Assembly (NCBI RefSeq): GCF_018449475.1
Contig: NZ_JAHCQH010000018.1
Span: forward strand, 141,453 to 205,452
Length of the DNA stretch: 64,000 nt
Direction of reading: 5' to 3'
DNA from: Ancylobacter radicis
GTDB taxonomy: Bacteria > Pseudomonadota > Alphaproteobacteria > Rhizobiales > Xanthobacteraceae
Each line of letters begins with the position of its first letter. Position 1 is the stretch's first letter. The notes under the pieces were generated by a model. That model was not told the DNA's origin and made no database searches. It was given only the letters and a program-made list of their open reading frames with translations. This document shows positions 25,815 through 34,699 of the stretch, piece by piece. A program made the translations under genes and the position numbers.

Positions 25815-28446
25815 GGGCCTTTTGCGCGTCTGTCTTCACCTTCTCAATCAATGGAGCCAGATAGGTTGTTTCCTGACGCGCGATCCATGTTTTGTCCGCG
25901 ACATCCAACACCGTTCGGCAAAGATCAAGGCAGCGGTCCCAGGAATAGTTCTTCTCCACGAAGTCGTAGCCATTTTGCTGGAGAGCGTTCCATGTGGTCG
26001 CGCTATCATAGAGTGTAAGAACGGCCTCTATGAAGTCTTTGGCGTCGCCGGCAATAACCGCGTGAACGCCCGACTCGAGGCCGATACCCTCCGCTGCGAT
26101 CGGCGTAAGCACCGATGGAACGCCGTGAGCCAGACTCTGGATGACTTTGCCCTTGATGCCTGCCCCATAGCGCAGGGGCGCGACGAACACGCGGGCCTGA
26201 TCGAAATAGCCCTTAATCTCTTCCACATAGCCCGTGACGACAACGCGCTCATTCGCCAACGCTCGAATGGAGCCGGGCGGGGACGCGCCGACAATGAGAA
26301 GCCGTGCATCGGCCGGCAAGCGATCGCTCAGTTGCTGCCAGATAAACTCCATGAAGTAGTGGACAGCATCAACATTCGGGGTATGGGCAAACCCACCCAG
26401 AAACATGATGTCACGACGTTGCTCGAACGGAACATCAGTTGGAACCGGATCAGCGATGTATGGGAACTCAACGATATTCGAGACGGGCATGTTTTCCCGA
26501 ATAATCTGCGCCTCCACTGCCGTATGGACGATCGTGCAATCGACGTTGGCAATCAGCGAAAGCTCGGCAATCTTGCTGTTAGCAGCGGCGATTTTTCGGG
26601 ATCGTGCCCCATAAAGTTCTGCTTCACGCTGTTCCCGCACAAAGTGCAAATCCACGTTGTGAAATATCAGCCGCGCCTTTGGCAGCATACGTCTCGCATC
26701 GTCATATATTGGCTGCAGGACGTTGTAGCGATATCCAAGCAAATATTCGACGTTATTGTAATCCGCAAAAACGGAAGAAGCATCAGTAAAGTAAGGATAG
26801 TATAGGCATTCAACCCCGATACGTTGCAGATCCTGAGTGTAATGGGGCTCGTAGCGATAACCGTGCTGTGGCACGAAAATGACGTGAAAACCTAGTTCCT
26901 GAAGAGCCCTAATCATTCGAACGGTAATGAAGGAGCCTGAATCCTGATCGGGCGTCGGTGTGAGAGCGTCGAAAACGAGAATGCGTTCCCCACCGAGACG
27001 GTTAGCCTCAAGGTCGGGTAGCTCTGCGTTCGGGCGATGGGAGGCCAGTACATGGCGCCAACGCGACTCAAGCAGCTTGGTATTGGCGACCTGATAGGCC
27101 TTTATGCCTGAAGTGACGTCACGCCCGTGCGTGCGGCCTTCGTAATGGAGGACGCTGGATAGTGGCTGAAGCCACACTTGGTATCCCGCATCGCGCAGAC
27201 GGAATGCGAGATCGGCATCCTCGCAATAGGCTGGGCGAAAGAGCGTGTCGAAGCCACCCATTTCTCGCCATATCGCGACAGGCACCGCGATGGCGGCGCC
27301 GGAGCAATAGTCCACCTGGCGCGCGAAGGAGTATTTCGGATGGTTGCCGTCAGCACCGCGCCCATAGTTCCAAGCGCTTCCGTCTTTCCAGTAGATGCCG
27401 CCGGCTTCCTGCAGCGTGCCGTCCTCATTGAACAACCGCGAGCCGACCAATCCCGCGCGAGGAAAGAGCGCGAAACTGCCGATCAATTCGTCGAGCCAGC
27501 CATCGCCAACCCGGACATCGCTGTTGAGGAAGACCAGATATTTACCCCGCGCGATGGAGGCGGCCTCGTTACAGGTATCGATGAAGCCGCCATTCTCCAC
27601 CCGGCGCTTGTACCGGATCCACGGAACGGCCTGGAGGGCCTCAACCTTGTCGGCGGCCGGGGACACGTCGTCGATCACGATGACCTCGACGGAGAACCGG
27701 CTGCGATGCGCGGCCAGAGAATTGAGGCAGTTGAGCAGAAACGGCAATTGTCCATACACAGGAATGATAATGGACACGTCGGGTCTGACATCCGCGATGG
27801 TCAGGTAGACCTCATCGCAGATCAGATTTCTAATGGCGGCGTTGACCTGCTTCGCCGATAATGCCCCGTTTTCGGTGAAACCAAATTTTTTGAAATATTG
27901 CCGTCCAAGAGCGGACTGGCGAAGAATGTCATTGGCTATGTGAGGCGCGCGACGACCCTCGATAGGCCTTCCCTCGAACTGGCCGAACCTCAAATAATGC
28001 TCTAGTGCGTCCATGCCGCTTTCCGCGACATCGGGATTCATGGCCAGGTAAGAATCGCGATCGAATCGGCCGGGAAATTTCCGCCCTTCCCGGCGGCCGA
28101 ACCGAATGTAATGAGCGGCAGGGTTCATTCCAGACACCGCTACGTCCGCGTTCTCAGCAAGGTAGAGTTCTGGATCGAACATGCTCGTGGACGCAAGCGC
28201 ATCGATCAGCCGGGCTTCACGCCCTTTCGGCCAGAATTGGCTGAGTTTGAAGCCGTTGCGCGTCTTTATACGGCCACGACCAAGCTTACCGGCAGGCTTG
28301 TCCGGCTGGATATCAAACAAGCTTGCGAGCTGGAGCTTGTGTTTCAGTTTTTTGTAGAGGTCGCCCAACGGACACCGCTCTTCTGTCATAATGAACGGGC
28401 AGTTCCCGCAAGAACTGAATTTGCAGATATCGGCTTCTCTATCCAC
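25810..28446 (-). CDS. Two-domain glycosyltransferase (GT2 plus GT4-like) with N-terminal repeats
   Basis: This 878-residue cytoplasmic enzyme appears to hold two transferase modules. Residues 1-30 contain four cysteines spaced C-x4-C-x2-C-x8-C. Residues 90-165 carry two copies of a repeat of the type YLxxNxDVAxSGMxxxxHYxRFGxxEGR, seen in polysaccharide transferases. A GT2 domain (about 205-440) has DVSIIIPVYGQ, VIVIDDVSP, FLNSDVRVG and CEDADLAFR. A GT4-like domain (about 490-830) has FLGGFAHTPNVDAVHYF and RYGAGIKGKVIQSLAHGVP. The GTG start overlaps the upstream methyltransferase by eight bases; an ATG at 28389 would lose three of the four cysteines. It probably adds sugars to a surface polysaccharide; acceptor unknown. 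Confidence 0.87.
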   Translation of the reverse strand: MDREADICKFSSCGNCPFIMTEERCPLGDLYKKLKHKLQLASLFDIQPDKPAGKLGRGRIKTRNGFKLSQFWPKGREARLIDALASTSMFDPELYLAENADVAVSGMNPAAHYIRFGRREGRKFPGRFDRDSYLAMNPDVAESGMDALEHYLRFGQFEGRPIEGRRAPHIANDILRQSALGRQYFKKFGFTENGALSAKQVNAAIRNLICDEVYLTIADVRPDVSIIIPVYGQLPFLLNCLNSLAAHRSRFSVEVIVIDDVSPAADKVEALQAVPWIRYKRRVENGGFIDTCNEAASIARGKYLVFLNSDVRVGDGWLDELIGSFALFPRAGLVGSRLFNEDGTLQEAGGIYWKDGSAWNYGRGADGNHPKYSFARQVDYCSGAAIAVPVAIWREMGGFDTLFRPAYCEDADLAFRLRDAGYQVWLQPLSSVLHYEGRTHGRDVTSGIKAYQVANTKLLESRWRHVLASHRPNAELPDLEANRLGGERILVFDALTPTPDQDSGSFITVRMIRALQELGFHVIFVPQHGYRYEPHYTQDLQRIGVECLYYPYFTDASSVFADYNNVEYLLGYRYNVLQPIYDDARRMLPKARLIFHNVDLHFVREQREAELYGARSRKIAAANSKIAELSLIANVDCTIVHTAVEAQIIRENMPVSNIVEFPYIADPVPTDVPFEQRRDIMFLGGFAHTPNVDAVHYFMEFIWQQLSDRLPADARLLIVGASPPGSIRALANERVVVTGYVEEIKGYFDQARVFVAPLRYGAGIKGKVIQSLAHGVPSVLTPIAAEGIGLESGVHAVIAGDAKDFIEAVLTLYDSATTWNALQQNGYDFVEKNYSWDRCLDLCRTVLDVADKTWIARQETTYLAPLIEKVKTDAQKAQ

Positions 28447-29500
28447 CTAAACTACGAATTAGGTCCCTCATAGCACTAATGACAAGCTCTTTTTCAGCGA
28501 TGATTTCTCGAAGCTGTTCCGATGATGCCCGCTCGTGCGGGAGGTTTGTGGTAGCTGTCTTGCTGGGTCCTCCAGGGGAATTCTCCGCGTTCTGAGTGCC
28601 CAAGCGTGCTAAATCGTTATTATTTTCAATTGCCTCGCGCAACTCGCGAATAACACCGTCACGCTCCTTGATGCCACCAATCAGTGCGGCCATGGCCCCG
28701 GCGGGGTAGTGCCCCTGATATAATGACGGACTGGCCGCTTGAATTTCTCTGTCAGAGGCCACCACGATCGCGTATGGAAAGGCTATGCTGGCTTCTGCGC
28801 GCACGTCGATCTCTGCCGTTTCGCGATCAAGTACGGCGTTCCAGTAACCATTCGACTCCCCGTCGGGCAATATCTGGGAGCCGAATGCAACATGCTGATT
28901 GTAGATATGATAATATTTAAATCTGTCGGCTGTCGCCGCGATCAATTCGTCGCGCGTTAATTCCTTAACGTGAAAAATATTGGGAGATTCGCCTTTTCTA
29001 TACGGGCCACGATTAGGAGAGGACAGTATCAGCAGGCCGTCAGGCTTCAATACGCGGCGGATTTCACTCCAGAACGCCTCTTGATCTTCAAGATGCTCGA
29101 TCGTTTCGAAGCTTACCACCACGTCGAACTGAGCGTCCCCCACGGGCATCTGTGTTGCAGAGCCCGCCGAGAAGTGGACCTTTTCGCTGCTATAGCGAGC
29201 CTTGGCTCTATCTATGCATTGGGCATCAATATCTACGCCGGTTACATGATCTGCCAGGGTAGAGAGCATGCTCGACCCATAACCTTCTCCGCACGCAATA
29301 TCGAGAACGCGGGAGCCGGTTATGAACTGCAGGGCAAAAAGGTAGCGATGAATATGCTCCAGTTCGACGGATCCATCGGCATATCCCGGTATGAAACGTT
29401 CACCTGTGAACTCCTCCAGATTGTCCGCATTAGTCCGCGGCAAAAACAGGTGTTCGGGCGGGGTTAGGGAAAAGTCCCTGAACGACATCATGCCTCGCAT
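28439..29500 (-). CDS. Class I SAM-dependent methyltransferase with coiled-coil-like tail
   Basis: This 353-residue protein has a Rossmann methyltransferase core at about residues 60-170: motif I VLDIACGEGYGSSML, an acidic end of strand two (VTGVDIDAQC), VVVSFETIEHLEDQ and VLKPDGLLILSSPNR. Residues about 270-353 are helix-rich and charged (ERDGVIRELREAIENNNDLA; EQLREIIAEKELVISAMRDL), suggesting a coiled coil that could dock to a partner. A similar layout is seen in methyltransferases that cap or modify O-polysaccharide. It overlaps the following glycosyltransferase by eight bases. Confidence 0.88.
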   Translation of the reverse strand: MRGMMSFRDFSLTPPEHLFLPRTNADNLEEFTGERFIPGYADGSVELEHIHRYLFALQFITGSRVLDIACGEGYGSSMLSTLADHVTGVDIDAQCIDRAKARYSSEKVHFSAGSATQMPVGDAQFDVVVSFETIEHLEDQEAFWSEIRRVLKPDGLLILSSPNRGPYRKGESPNIFHVKELTRDELIAATADRFKYYHIYNQHVAFGSQILPDGESNGYWNAVLDRETAEIDVRAEASIAFPYAIVVASDREIQAASPSLYQGHYPAGAMAALIGGIKERDGVIRELREAIENNNDLARLGTQNAENSPGGPSKTATTNLPHERASSEQLREIIAEKELVISAMRDLIRSLGG

Positions 29501-29621
29501 CGTCGGCTACAAAGTTGGTTAGTTTGCATTTACCCATATACTGGCCACAGCAGGGAGACAAATTTCCTGCTGTCGTTTCCACGACATCTGCGCCTGGACC
29601 TGGGCTGTAGTTCCTCTGCTT

Positions 29622-31889
29622 TTAATAGATGCGGTTCAGCGTGGATCGGACGACAAAAACCATCATTTGCAACATAATCGCTGCGATAACCAAACCCCAA
29701 GTCACTTCAGATAGCCGCAGACGCCAGAGATAGGCTTCGGGCTCATAACTCAAAACGGCCGCGCCGGTGAAGCCCGCAGGGACCAAGGCTACGATTCGCC
29801 TGTCGCCGAGATTGAACAGGGAAACGGACTTTTTCTCAATGTCGAGCTTCCAGCCTGCGTAAGGCGGAAGGTTGAATTGGAGCAAACGCTCGGGGCCGGG
29901 AGGCAGGGAGAATAGGAGCGCGTTTCTCGACCGCTCGAAGCTAACATCGCCTGCCCTTTGCGGGGGCTCGCATTGCTCACCTGTGCCTTGGATCGTCTGG
30001 ATCAATTCCGTGGAACGCGCGTCCGGCGTCGGCAGTCGGCCAATCGCTGCGCCTTCAGCGCGCATGTGAACTGGGTTTTGGTCGGGAGAAATGCAGAACA
30101 ATTCGACGAACCGTTGCGTGCCCTTCAGGCGGTATACGCCGATGTTGCCGGATGCGAAAATCTGCTGCCCTACCGAATCCGGTTGGGGCTTGCTCGACAG
30201 GAGGTATTTTCCACCGAACTCGGCAAAACCACCTTCTACAGCAAGTGCAATCTCATGCTGAAATTTCCAGTGAATCCTTGGCGACGTATAATGACTGAAC
30301 GTAGGCAGCCCTTCATAGGTTACTATGGAACCCGCGCTGAGAAAGCTCAGGTCTCCCTGATCCACCGATCGATCGATTGCGATACGGCCAGGATTTGGGT
30401 CAATTCTATCGATATAAAGCAACCCGGCCTCGATCGATTGCCAGACCGGCGAGGTGGTTACCGCGGGAATGCCATCTGATCGGGTCAGTGAGCCATAGAC
30501 AAAAGTGAGTTGTAGCAGGACCAAAAGACCAGCCCCGGCCTGCCGCCACGGCGAACTGCGCAAACCCGGCAAGGCGATGGCCAGCATGGCAGTGAGCCCA
30601 ATCATTGCGAGCAGCGCAGGGCTGGGCCATGAGGTCGACAGAGGGAGAAACCCGAGCGCAGTTACGCCCGCAACGAAAATGACGGCTGTGAAAGCCGTGA
30701 TGATCTTCAGAGGACGGACCCGGACGGAGGCTTGAAACATCAGGCTCTCGAAGCCAAACGCCGCCAGCACGGCTACGGACAACGCCAGTGGTGTGCCGAG
30801 CAGTGAGAGATGGCGGGTGTGGCTGAGTCCGGGAATGAGCGTCCACAGCATGACCAAACGGGCAGGCGAGAGAAACACGATAACGATAGTGACCACCATC
30901 ACGAGTGTGAAGGCACGCGGGATGCACTGTGATCTCGCCCGCACCGCGCCAATCACAGCGAGAATGAGTGCGGCGGGCCCTATGAAGAAACTGCCGGCGG
31001 CGTAGCGCAGGGGCGTTGGGATCACGAGCTGAACGATGTCCGTTAAGCCCTGCTGTTCCGTGAGAATCTCCGTGAGATCTGCGGCGCCGGCTGACCCTAC
31101 GACCGGACCGGTGCGTGTCCAGCGGATGAATTCGGCAAGATGCGCGTAGAGATTGAGGGTGGAGGCCAGCGTGAGTAACACGACAAGAAGGCCCGCCACT
31201 GTCAGTGCGACCGGAATGCGCCACATCGCCCCATACTTGCCCTGCCTCAACAGTCGGGTCACCAGATGGGCCGTCAAGATCAGGCATGTGAAGACAAGCG
31301 CAGAAAGCAGGTTTGTTCCAGGGCCGGCGGTGAGCATCGCGCCCGTGCCTGCGGCGAGTAGGATCGCTCCCAGGCCATATTGGCGTCTGTAATAAATACG
31401 GATGAGCCCTTCGATGGCGAGTGGAAGCCAGGCTGCGGCAGCCATCAACGTGGGAAACGTGGTCAGAGCCAGCGTATTGGGTAACGTTGAGGCAATCGCC
31501 CCGCCCACCAGAGCGGCCGCCAGACCTGTGCCGCACACCCGTATCAGGCTGGTCGTTGTCAGCAAGAGAATGCCGAGATGAACAACGGAAATGATATCGG
31601 CCGCCTGTGCAGCATCACTTGCTGAGCAAAAATTCAGCCAATTGAAGAAATAAAACGGATAATATGGAGCAACATGCGCATTATAGTCGATAGCCTCAAA
31701 CGTAGACCAATTCATCAACGGAACTACGCCGGCATTCACACTCCGTGATATTTCACAAAAAAGCGGGCCAGTGAGGTAAATCGTGTCGTGCCAGGGAGAA
31801 ATCGACCAAAATTCGGTCAGATAGGGGAGGTAGAATATTCCAGTCGCCACCAGTGACAAGGCGGCAATTATAAATCCCGAACCACGCAT
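29622..31889 (-). CDS. Multi-pass membrane protein, YfhO-like (GT-C fold candidate)
   Basis: The 755-residue protein has roughly a dozen hydrophobic segments in its first 490 residues, a mostly soluble region (about 490-720, presumably periplasmic) and a final membrane segment (VTWGLVIAAIMLQMMVFVVR). The early loop SPWHDTIYLTGPLF with an acidic residue and the soluble part with ISPDQNPVH and FNLPPYAGWKLDIEKK recall YfhO-family proteins, which add sugars to lipid-linked polymers outside the membrane. The A+T content is higher than in core genes. It starts 24 bases after the small methyltransferase gene. Function in glycan decoration is inferred from family and neighbours. Confidence 0.75.
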   Translation of the reverse strand: MRGSGFIIAALSLVATGIFYLPYLTEFWSISPWHDTIYLTGPLFCEISRSVNAGVVPLMNWSTFEAIDYNAHVAPYYPFYFFNWLNFCSASDAAQAADIISVVHLGILLLTTTSLIRVCGTGLAAALVGGAIASTLPNTLALTTFPTLMAAAAWLPLAIEGLIRIYYRRQYGLGAILLAAGTGAMLTAGPGTNLLSALVFTCLILTAHLVTRLLRQGKYGAMWRIPVALTVAGLLVVLLTLASTLNLYAHLAEFIRWTRTGPVVGSAGAADLTEILTEQQGLTDIVQLVIPTPLRYAAGSFFIGPAALILAVIGAVRARSQCIPRAFTLVMVVTIVIVFLSPARLVMLWTLIPGLSHTRHLSLLGTPLALSVAVLAAFGFESLMFQASVRVRPLKIITAFTAVIFVAGVTALGFLPLSTSWPSPALLAMIGLTAMLAIALPGLRSSPWRQAGAGLLVLLQLTFVYGSLTRSDGIPAVTTSPVWQSIEAGLLYIDRIDPNPGRIAIDRSVDQGDLSFLSAGSIVTYEGLPTFSHYTSPRIHWKFQHEIALAVEGGFAEFGGKYLLSSKPQPDSVGQQIFASGNIGVYRLKGTQRFVELFCISPDQNPVHMRAEGAAIGRLPTPDARSTELIQTIQGTGEQCEPPQRAGDVSFERSRNALLFSLPPGPERLLQFNLPPYAGWKLDIEKKSVSLFNLGDRRIVALVPAGFTGAAVLSYEPEAYLWRLRLSEVTWGLVIAAIMLQMMVFVVRSTLNRIY

Positions 31890-31913
31890 CTTTCCGCATC
31901 CTGCCGGAAGGCA

Positions 31914-32534
31914 TCATCTTCCGATCTTGTCACTCTTCTGGGAAATTCCTACTACAAATGTATATGGAACACGTGAATAATTATCACGAATGAAGAGATC
32001 TACCTTGTCGAAGGAGGTCTCGAGCAATGTTCGATAACCATCTTCAGTGCGAACAAAGCGACCACGATCGTTATCTAACATCCATTTACGAAATTTGGAT
32101 TGTCCGAATGTGTAGCAACCGTCCAGCGAGAAGAGAATGCCGCCGGGTTTAAGGACACTCGCAACGTTGTTCAGCAATGACGCTAAATCTTCATCGCTGA
32201 TGTGGTGAAGAACGCCATTCATCATGACAATGTCGACTTGCCCGATGTCACGTGCAGCATTCGCATCAAATAAGCGGCAATAAAATTTCCCGCGATCACC
32301 AAAAACGTGATTTGCATGTTCTATATAATTTTTATCAATATCGAATCCGATATAATCAACATTTTTATTGATATATTTTAATATGTAACCTGGGCCGCAT
32401 CCGATATCTACGATGCGAGTTCCGTCTTTTATTGGAAGGAACTCGTTTATGGCCTTGATGCGCGCACCAAAAAAACCCCCAACTTGCTGAAAGGTTTGAT
32501 AGAGAGTCGGGCTGTTCAGAATGTCTTTGATCAT
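31914..32534 (-). CDS. Class I SAM-dependent methyltransferase (small, AT-rich)
   Basis: This 206-residue methyltransferase has motif I RIVDIGCGPGYILKYI, VDYIGFDIDKNYIEHA, the motif IV region VDIVMMNGVLHHISDEDL and VLKPGGILFSLDG. Its start overlaps the GtrA gene stop (ATGA at 32531-32534). The base composition is far from that of the core genome: the 60 bases 32281-32340 contain only 17 G or C, against 43 of 60 in a fabB stretch at 56041-56100. This points to recent acquisition. The substrate is unknown, probably a sugar or lipid of the polysaccharide path. Confidence 0.87.
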   Translation of the reverse strand: MIKDILNSPTLYQTFQQVGGFFGARIKAINEFLPIKDGTRIVDIGCGPGYILKYINKNVDYIGFDIDKNYIEHANHVFGDRGKFYCRLFDANAARDIGQVDIVMMNGVLHHISDEDLASLLNNVASVLKPGGILFSLDGCYTFGQSKFRKWMLDNDRGRFVRTEDGYRTLLETSFDKVDLFIRDNYSRVPYTFVVGISQKSDKIGR

Positions 32535-32998
32535 CGTCTAATTTCCGGGCCCGTCAGGTCATTGGCGAAGTGGGAGGGGCTCGGTGAGCTGTCAAAAACC
32601 CAGAAATTCATGATCAGGAAATTCATGAGCGGAACAAGAAGAACGGCAGCGGCTATGCCGAAGCCATAATGGAGCTCGAAAATCCCGACGACCGTGCCCA
32701 TGGAAAGCGTGGTCAGCAAAAGGTTGAGCGCGTGCAGGGCGCCGTACCTCGCGAGGTCGCCGGTCCAGCGGCTGCGTGACCGAAACGAATAGCTCCTATT
32801 GCCGAGAAAATTGAGCGGCAGGGAGGCGGCGTAACCGATCGCGGAGGCAATGGTCGGTCCCAAGTCTGTGTAACTTGCCACAAACGATGTGACGACAGTA
32901 AAGACCGCTCCGCTAAGAATGCCGATGGCTCCAAATCTCAAAAACCTGTCAAGCAGCGGCTGGTAATGTTTCAGATAGTAAAAAAGAGGCTTCTTCAT
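32531..32998 (-). CDS. GtrA-family small membrane protein (flippase-like)
   Basis: The 155-residue protein has four predicted membrane segments and the GtrA pattern: RFGAIGILSGAVFTVVTSF near residue 20, then AIGYAASLPLNFLGNRSYSF, and a final helix near FLIMNFWVF. GtrA proteins are thought to flip polyprenyl-linked sugars across the inner membrane, often alongside a GtrB-type GT2 enzyme. One is present here (34696-35727). The ATG at 32998 forms an ATGA overlap with the upstream methyltransferase stop and is better than an in-frame start at 33070 inside that gene. Confidence 0.88.
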   Translation of the reverse strand: MKKPLFYYLKHYQPLLDRFLRFGAIGILSGAVFTVVTSFVASYTDLGPTIASAIGYAASLPLNFLGNRSYSFRSRSRWTGDLARYGALHALNLLLTTLSMGTVVGIFELHYGFGIAAAVLLVPLMNFLIMNFWVFDSSPSPSHFANDLTGPEIRR

Positions 32999-33702
32999 TT
33001 CACTGCCGCTACATAATACTGAGCGCCGAATGGAATTTTGCCGAATAACTTGTCCAATTGTCTCAGCCAATTCGTAAGGGGCGGTATCGATAGAATGAAT
33101 CGACTCTCCGTCTGCGAAAAACCGGCCTTGACCAGAAGCGACGTCGCTGTGGAATTCCCGAGCAAAACTGCGTCCTCATCAAAGGGGCATGAATTTACCG
33201 CCCGCATCGTTAGAGGGTTTCGAGGGTTGTGCTCGAAAATCAGAGCGAGTCCACCAGGGCGCAGGACACGGTACATCTCTGAAGCAAAGCGGTCCCATTG
33301 GCCGACCGGCACGTGATGGATGACACAAATCGTGAAAACGAGATCGAACGTATCATTATCATAAGGAAGCGTCTCTCCATCATAGGCATCGTAACTGATG
33401 CCTTGGTTGCGCTTCCTCGCCGTGTTTACACATTCTCCCGACACGTCGACCCCGGTAAGACTCGCCATCTGAGGCGCCAGGATCGGATGATAGTTTCCAA
33501 CCCCACATCCTACATCGAGAGCCGATATCTGATTGATGCTCTTAAAGTGACTCTTGCAGATATCAACAATGTAGTCCGCCTTCACCCGGGTGAAAAAATC
33601 AGACTTAAGTCCGGTAAATGACACGGCATCATCAACCGCCGTGGAATAGGTGTCTTTATAGGAATCGAACGCGCGCGCGGTTTGTGCCTGTTCCGGATCC
33701 AT
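32995..33702 (-). CDS. Class I SAM-dependent methyltransferase
   Basis: This 235-residue protein has motif I ISALDVGCGVGNYHPILA near residue 60, VDVSGECVNTARKRN, DLVFTICVIHHVPVGQWDRF and VLRPGGLALIFEHNPRNPLT. The N-terminal segment with FDSYKDTYSTAVDDAVSFTG is typical of methyltransferases found in glycan clusters. It is the third methyltransferase in the locus. It is translationally coupled to the gtrA-like gene and starts 10 bases after the epimerase gene. Confidence 0.88.
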   Translation of the reverse strand: MDPEQAQTARAFDSYKDTYSTAVDDAVSFTGLKSDFFTRVKADYIVDICKSHFKSINQISALDVGCGVGNYHPILAPQMASLTGVDVSGECVNTARKRNQGISYDAYDGETLPYDNDTFDLVFTICVIHHVPVGQWDRFASEMYRVLRPGGLALIFEHNPRNPLTMRAVNSCPFDEDAVLLGNSTATSLLVKAGFSQTESRFILSIPPLTNWLRQLDKLFGKIPFGAQYYVAAVK

Positions 33703-33712
33703 ATTCAGTCAC

Positions 33713-34699
33713 CTAACCGACAGAAAACAGAGCTGCGCGATCGCCACCCTCGGGGCCGCGTTCGAAATACAGGCCGAGATGCCGCGCTGTTTGCCGAACA
33801 CCGGTTTCCAAATCTGTTGGCCGCCAGTGGGCGGGTAGAATCGAGGGGCTGAAAGTGATGTGTCCAGCATTTGATGGGCTCGATTCCAGCTTGAGATAGA
33901 GAGGGCGTTCGACCACCCTACCGATAATCCTGAGCATTTCCATGATCGACGTCGGCTTGCCGCTCGCTAGCGTCGAAATGGAGGCCAGAGTGACATTCGT
34001 CAGAATGCCTCGCGCTACGAAACTTCCAATATCAGAGGCAAGGATATAGTCCCGTACGGTGTCCATGTCGCCAAAAATGCGCGAGGCAGCATGCTTCGTA
34101 GCATTCTGGATCAATGTATTCACGAGTCCCGATCGCCCTTTGGGGCCTCCGAAGCCATAGACAGAACTCGGCCGATAGATATGGAGGCCCATGCCTGTAC
34201 AATGGCGTTGCGCGAAAATTTCCTGCTGGAGTTTCGTTGCGCCATAGGGACGAAGCGGACGCGCTTGCGACTCTCGGTTGACGAAACGCTGGCCCTCAAA
34301 CAAGCCTCCGGCTGAACTCAGCATGTGCAGGTTGACCTGCATGTCCGAAGCTGACCCGTGGAGAGCAACCGCCCACCGGATGATGTTCTCGAACGTGGTC
34401 ATTTCGCCGTCGAGTTCCGCCCAGGTAGCACCAAAGCCCGCTTTTCCGGCAGCCCATACGAGATCGAGGCGCTCCAGATGCCCGCCTCTGTGATTGGGGA
34501 GGATGGTTTGCCTTATCCGTTCCAGATCCTGCTGCTGCCTTTCGCCTGACCGCCAGTCCAACGGCAACTCACTCGCCAGCACGGCGCCGGCATGGATCAG
34601 GCTGCGCACTATGGCTCCGCCTACCAACCCGGCGCCGAATACCGCGATGGTATGCGGGCGGGAAGGATGATGCGAATGCCGGTGCTCGAGTATGATCAT
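33713..34699 (-). CDS. NAD-dependent epimerase/dehydratase-like protein
   Basis: This 328-residue extended SDR protein has the cofactor motif AVFGAGLVGGAIVRSLIHAG near residue 19, a serine-containing strand (LHMLSSAGGLF), the catalytic YGATK (Tyr-x3-Lys) near residue 150, and YRPSSVYGFGGP, typical of nucleotide-sugar epimerases. VRDYILASDIGSFVARGI fits the C-terminal substrate domain. It probably converts a nucleotide sugar for the neighbouring transferases. Its start overlaps the upstream GT2 stop by four bases. The specific sugar is unknown. Confidence 0.83.
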   Translation of the reverse strand: MIILEHRHSHHPSRPHTIAVFGAGLVGGAIVRSLIHAGAVLASELPLDWRSGERQQQDLERIRQTILPNHRGGHLERLDLVWAAGKAGFGATWAELDGEMTTFENIIRWAVALHGSASDMQVNLHMLSSAGGLFEGQRFVNRESQARPLRPYGATKLQQEIFAQRHCTGMGLHIYRPSSVYGFGGPKGRSGLVNTLIQNATKHAASRIFGDMDTVRDYILASDIGSFVARGILTNVTLASISTLASGKPTSIMEMLRIIGRVVERPLYLKLESSPSNAGHITFSPSILPAHWRPTDLETGVRQTARHLGLYFERGPEGGDRAALFSVG

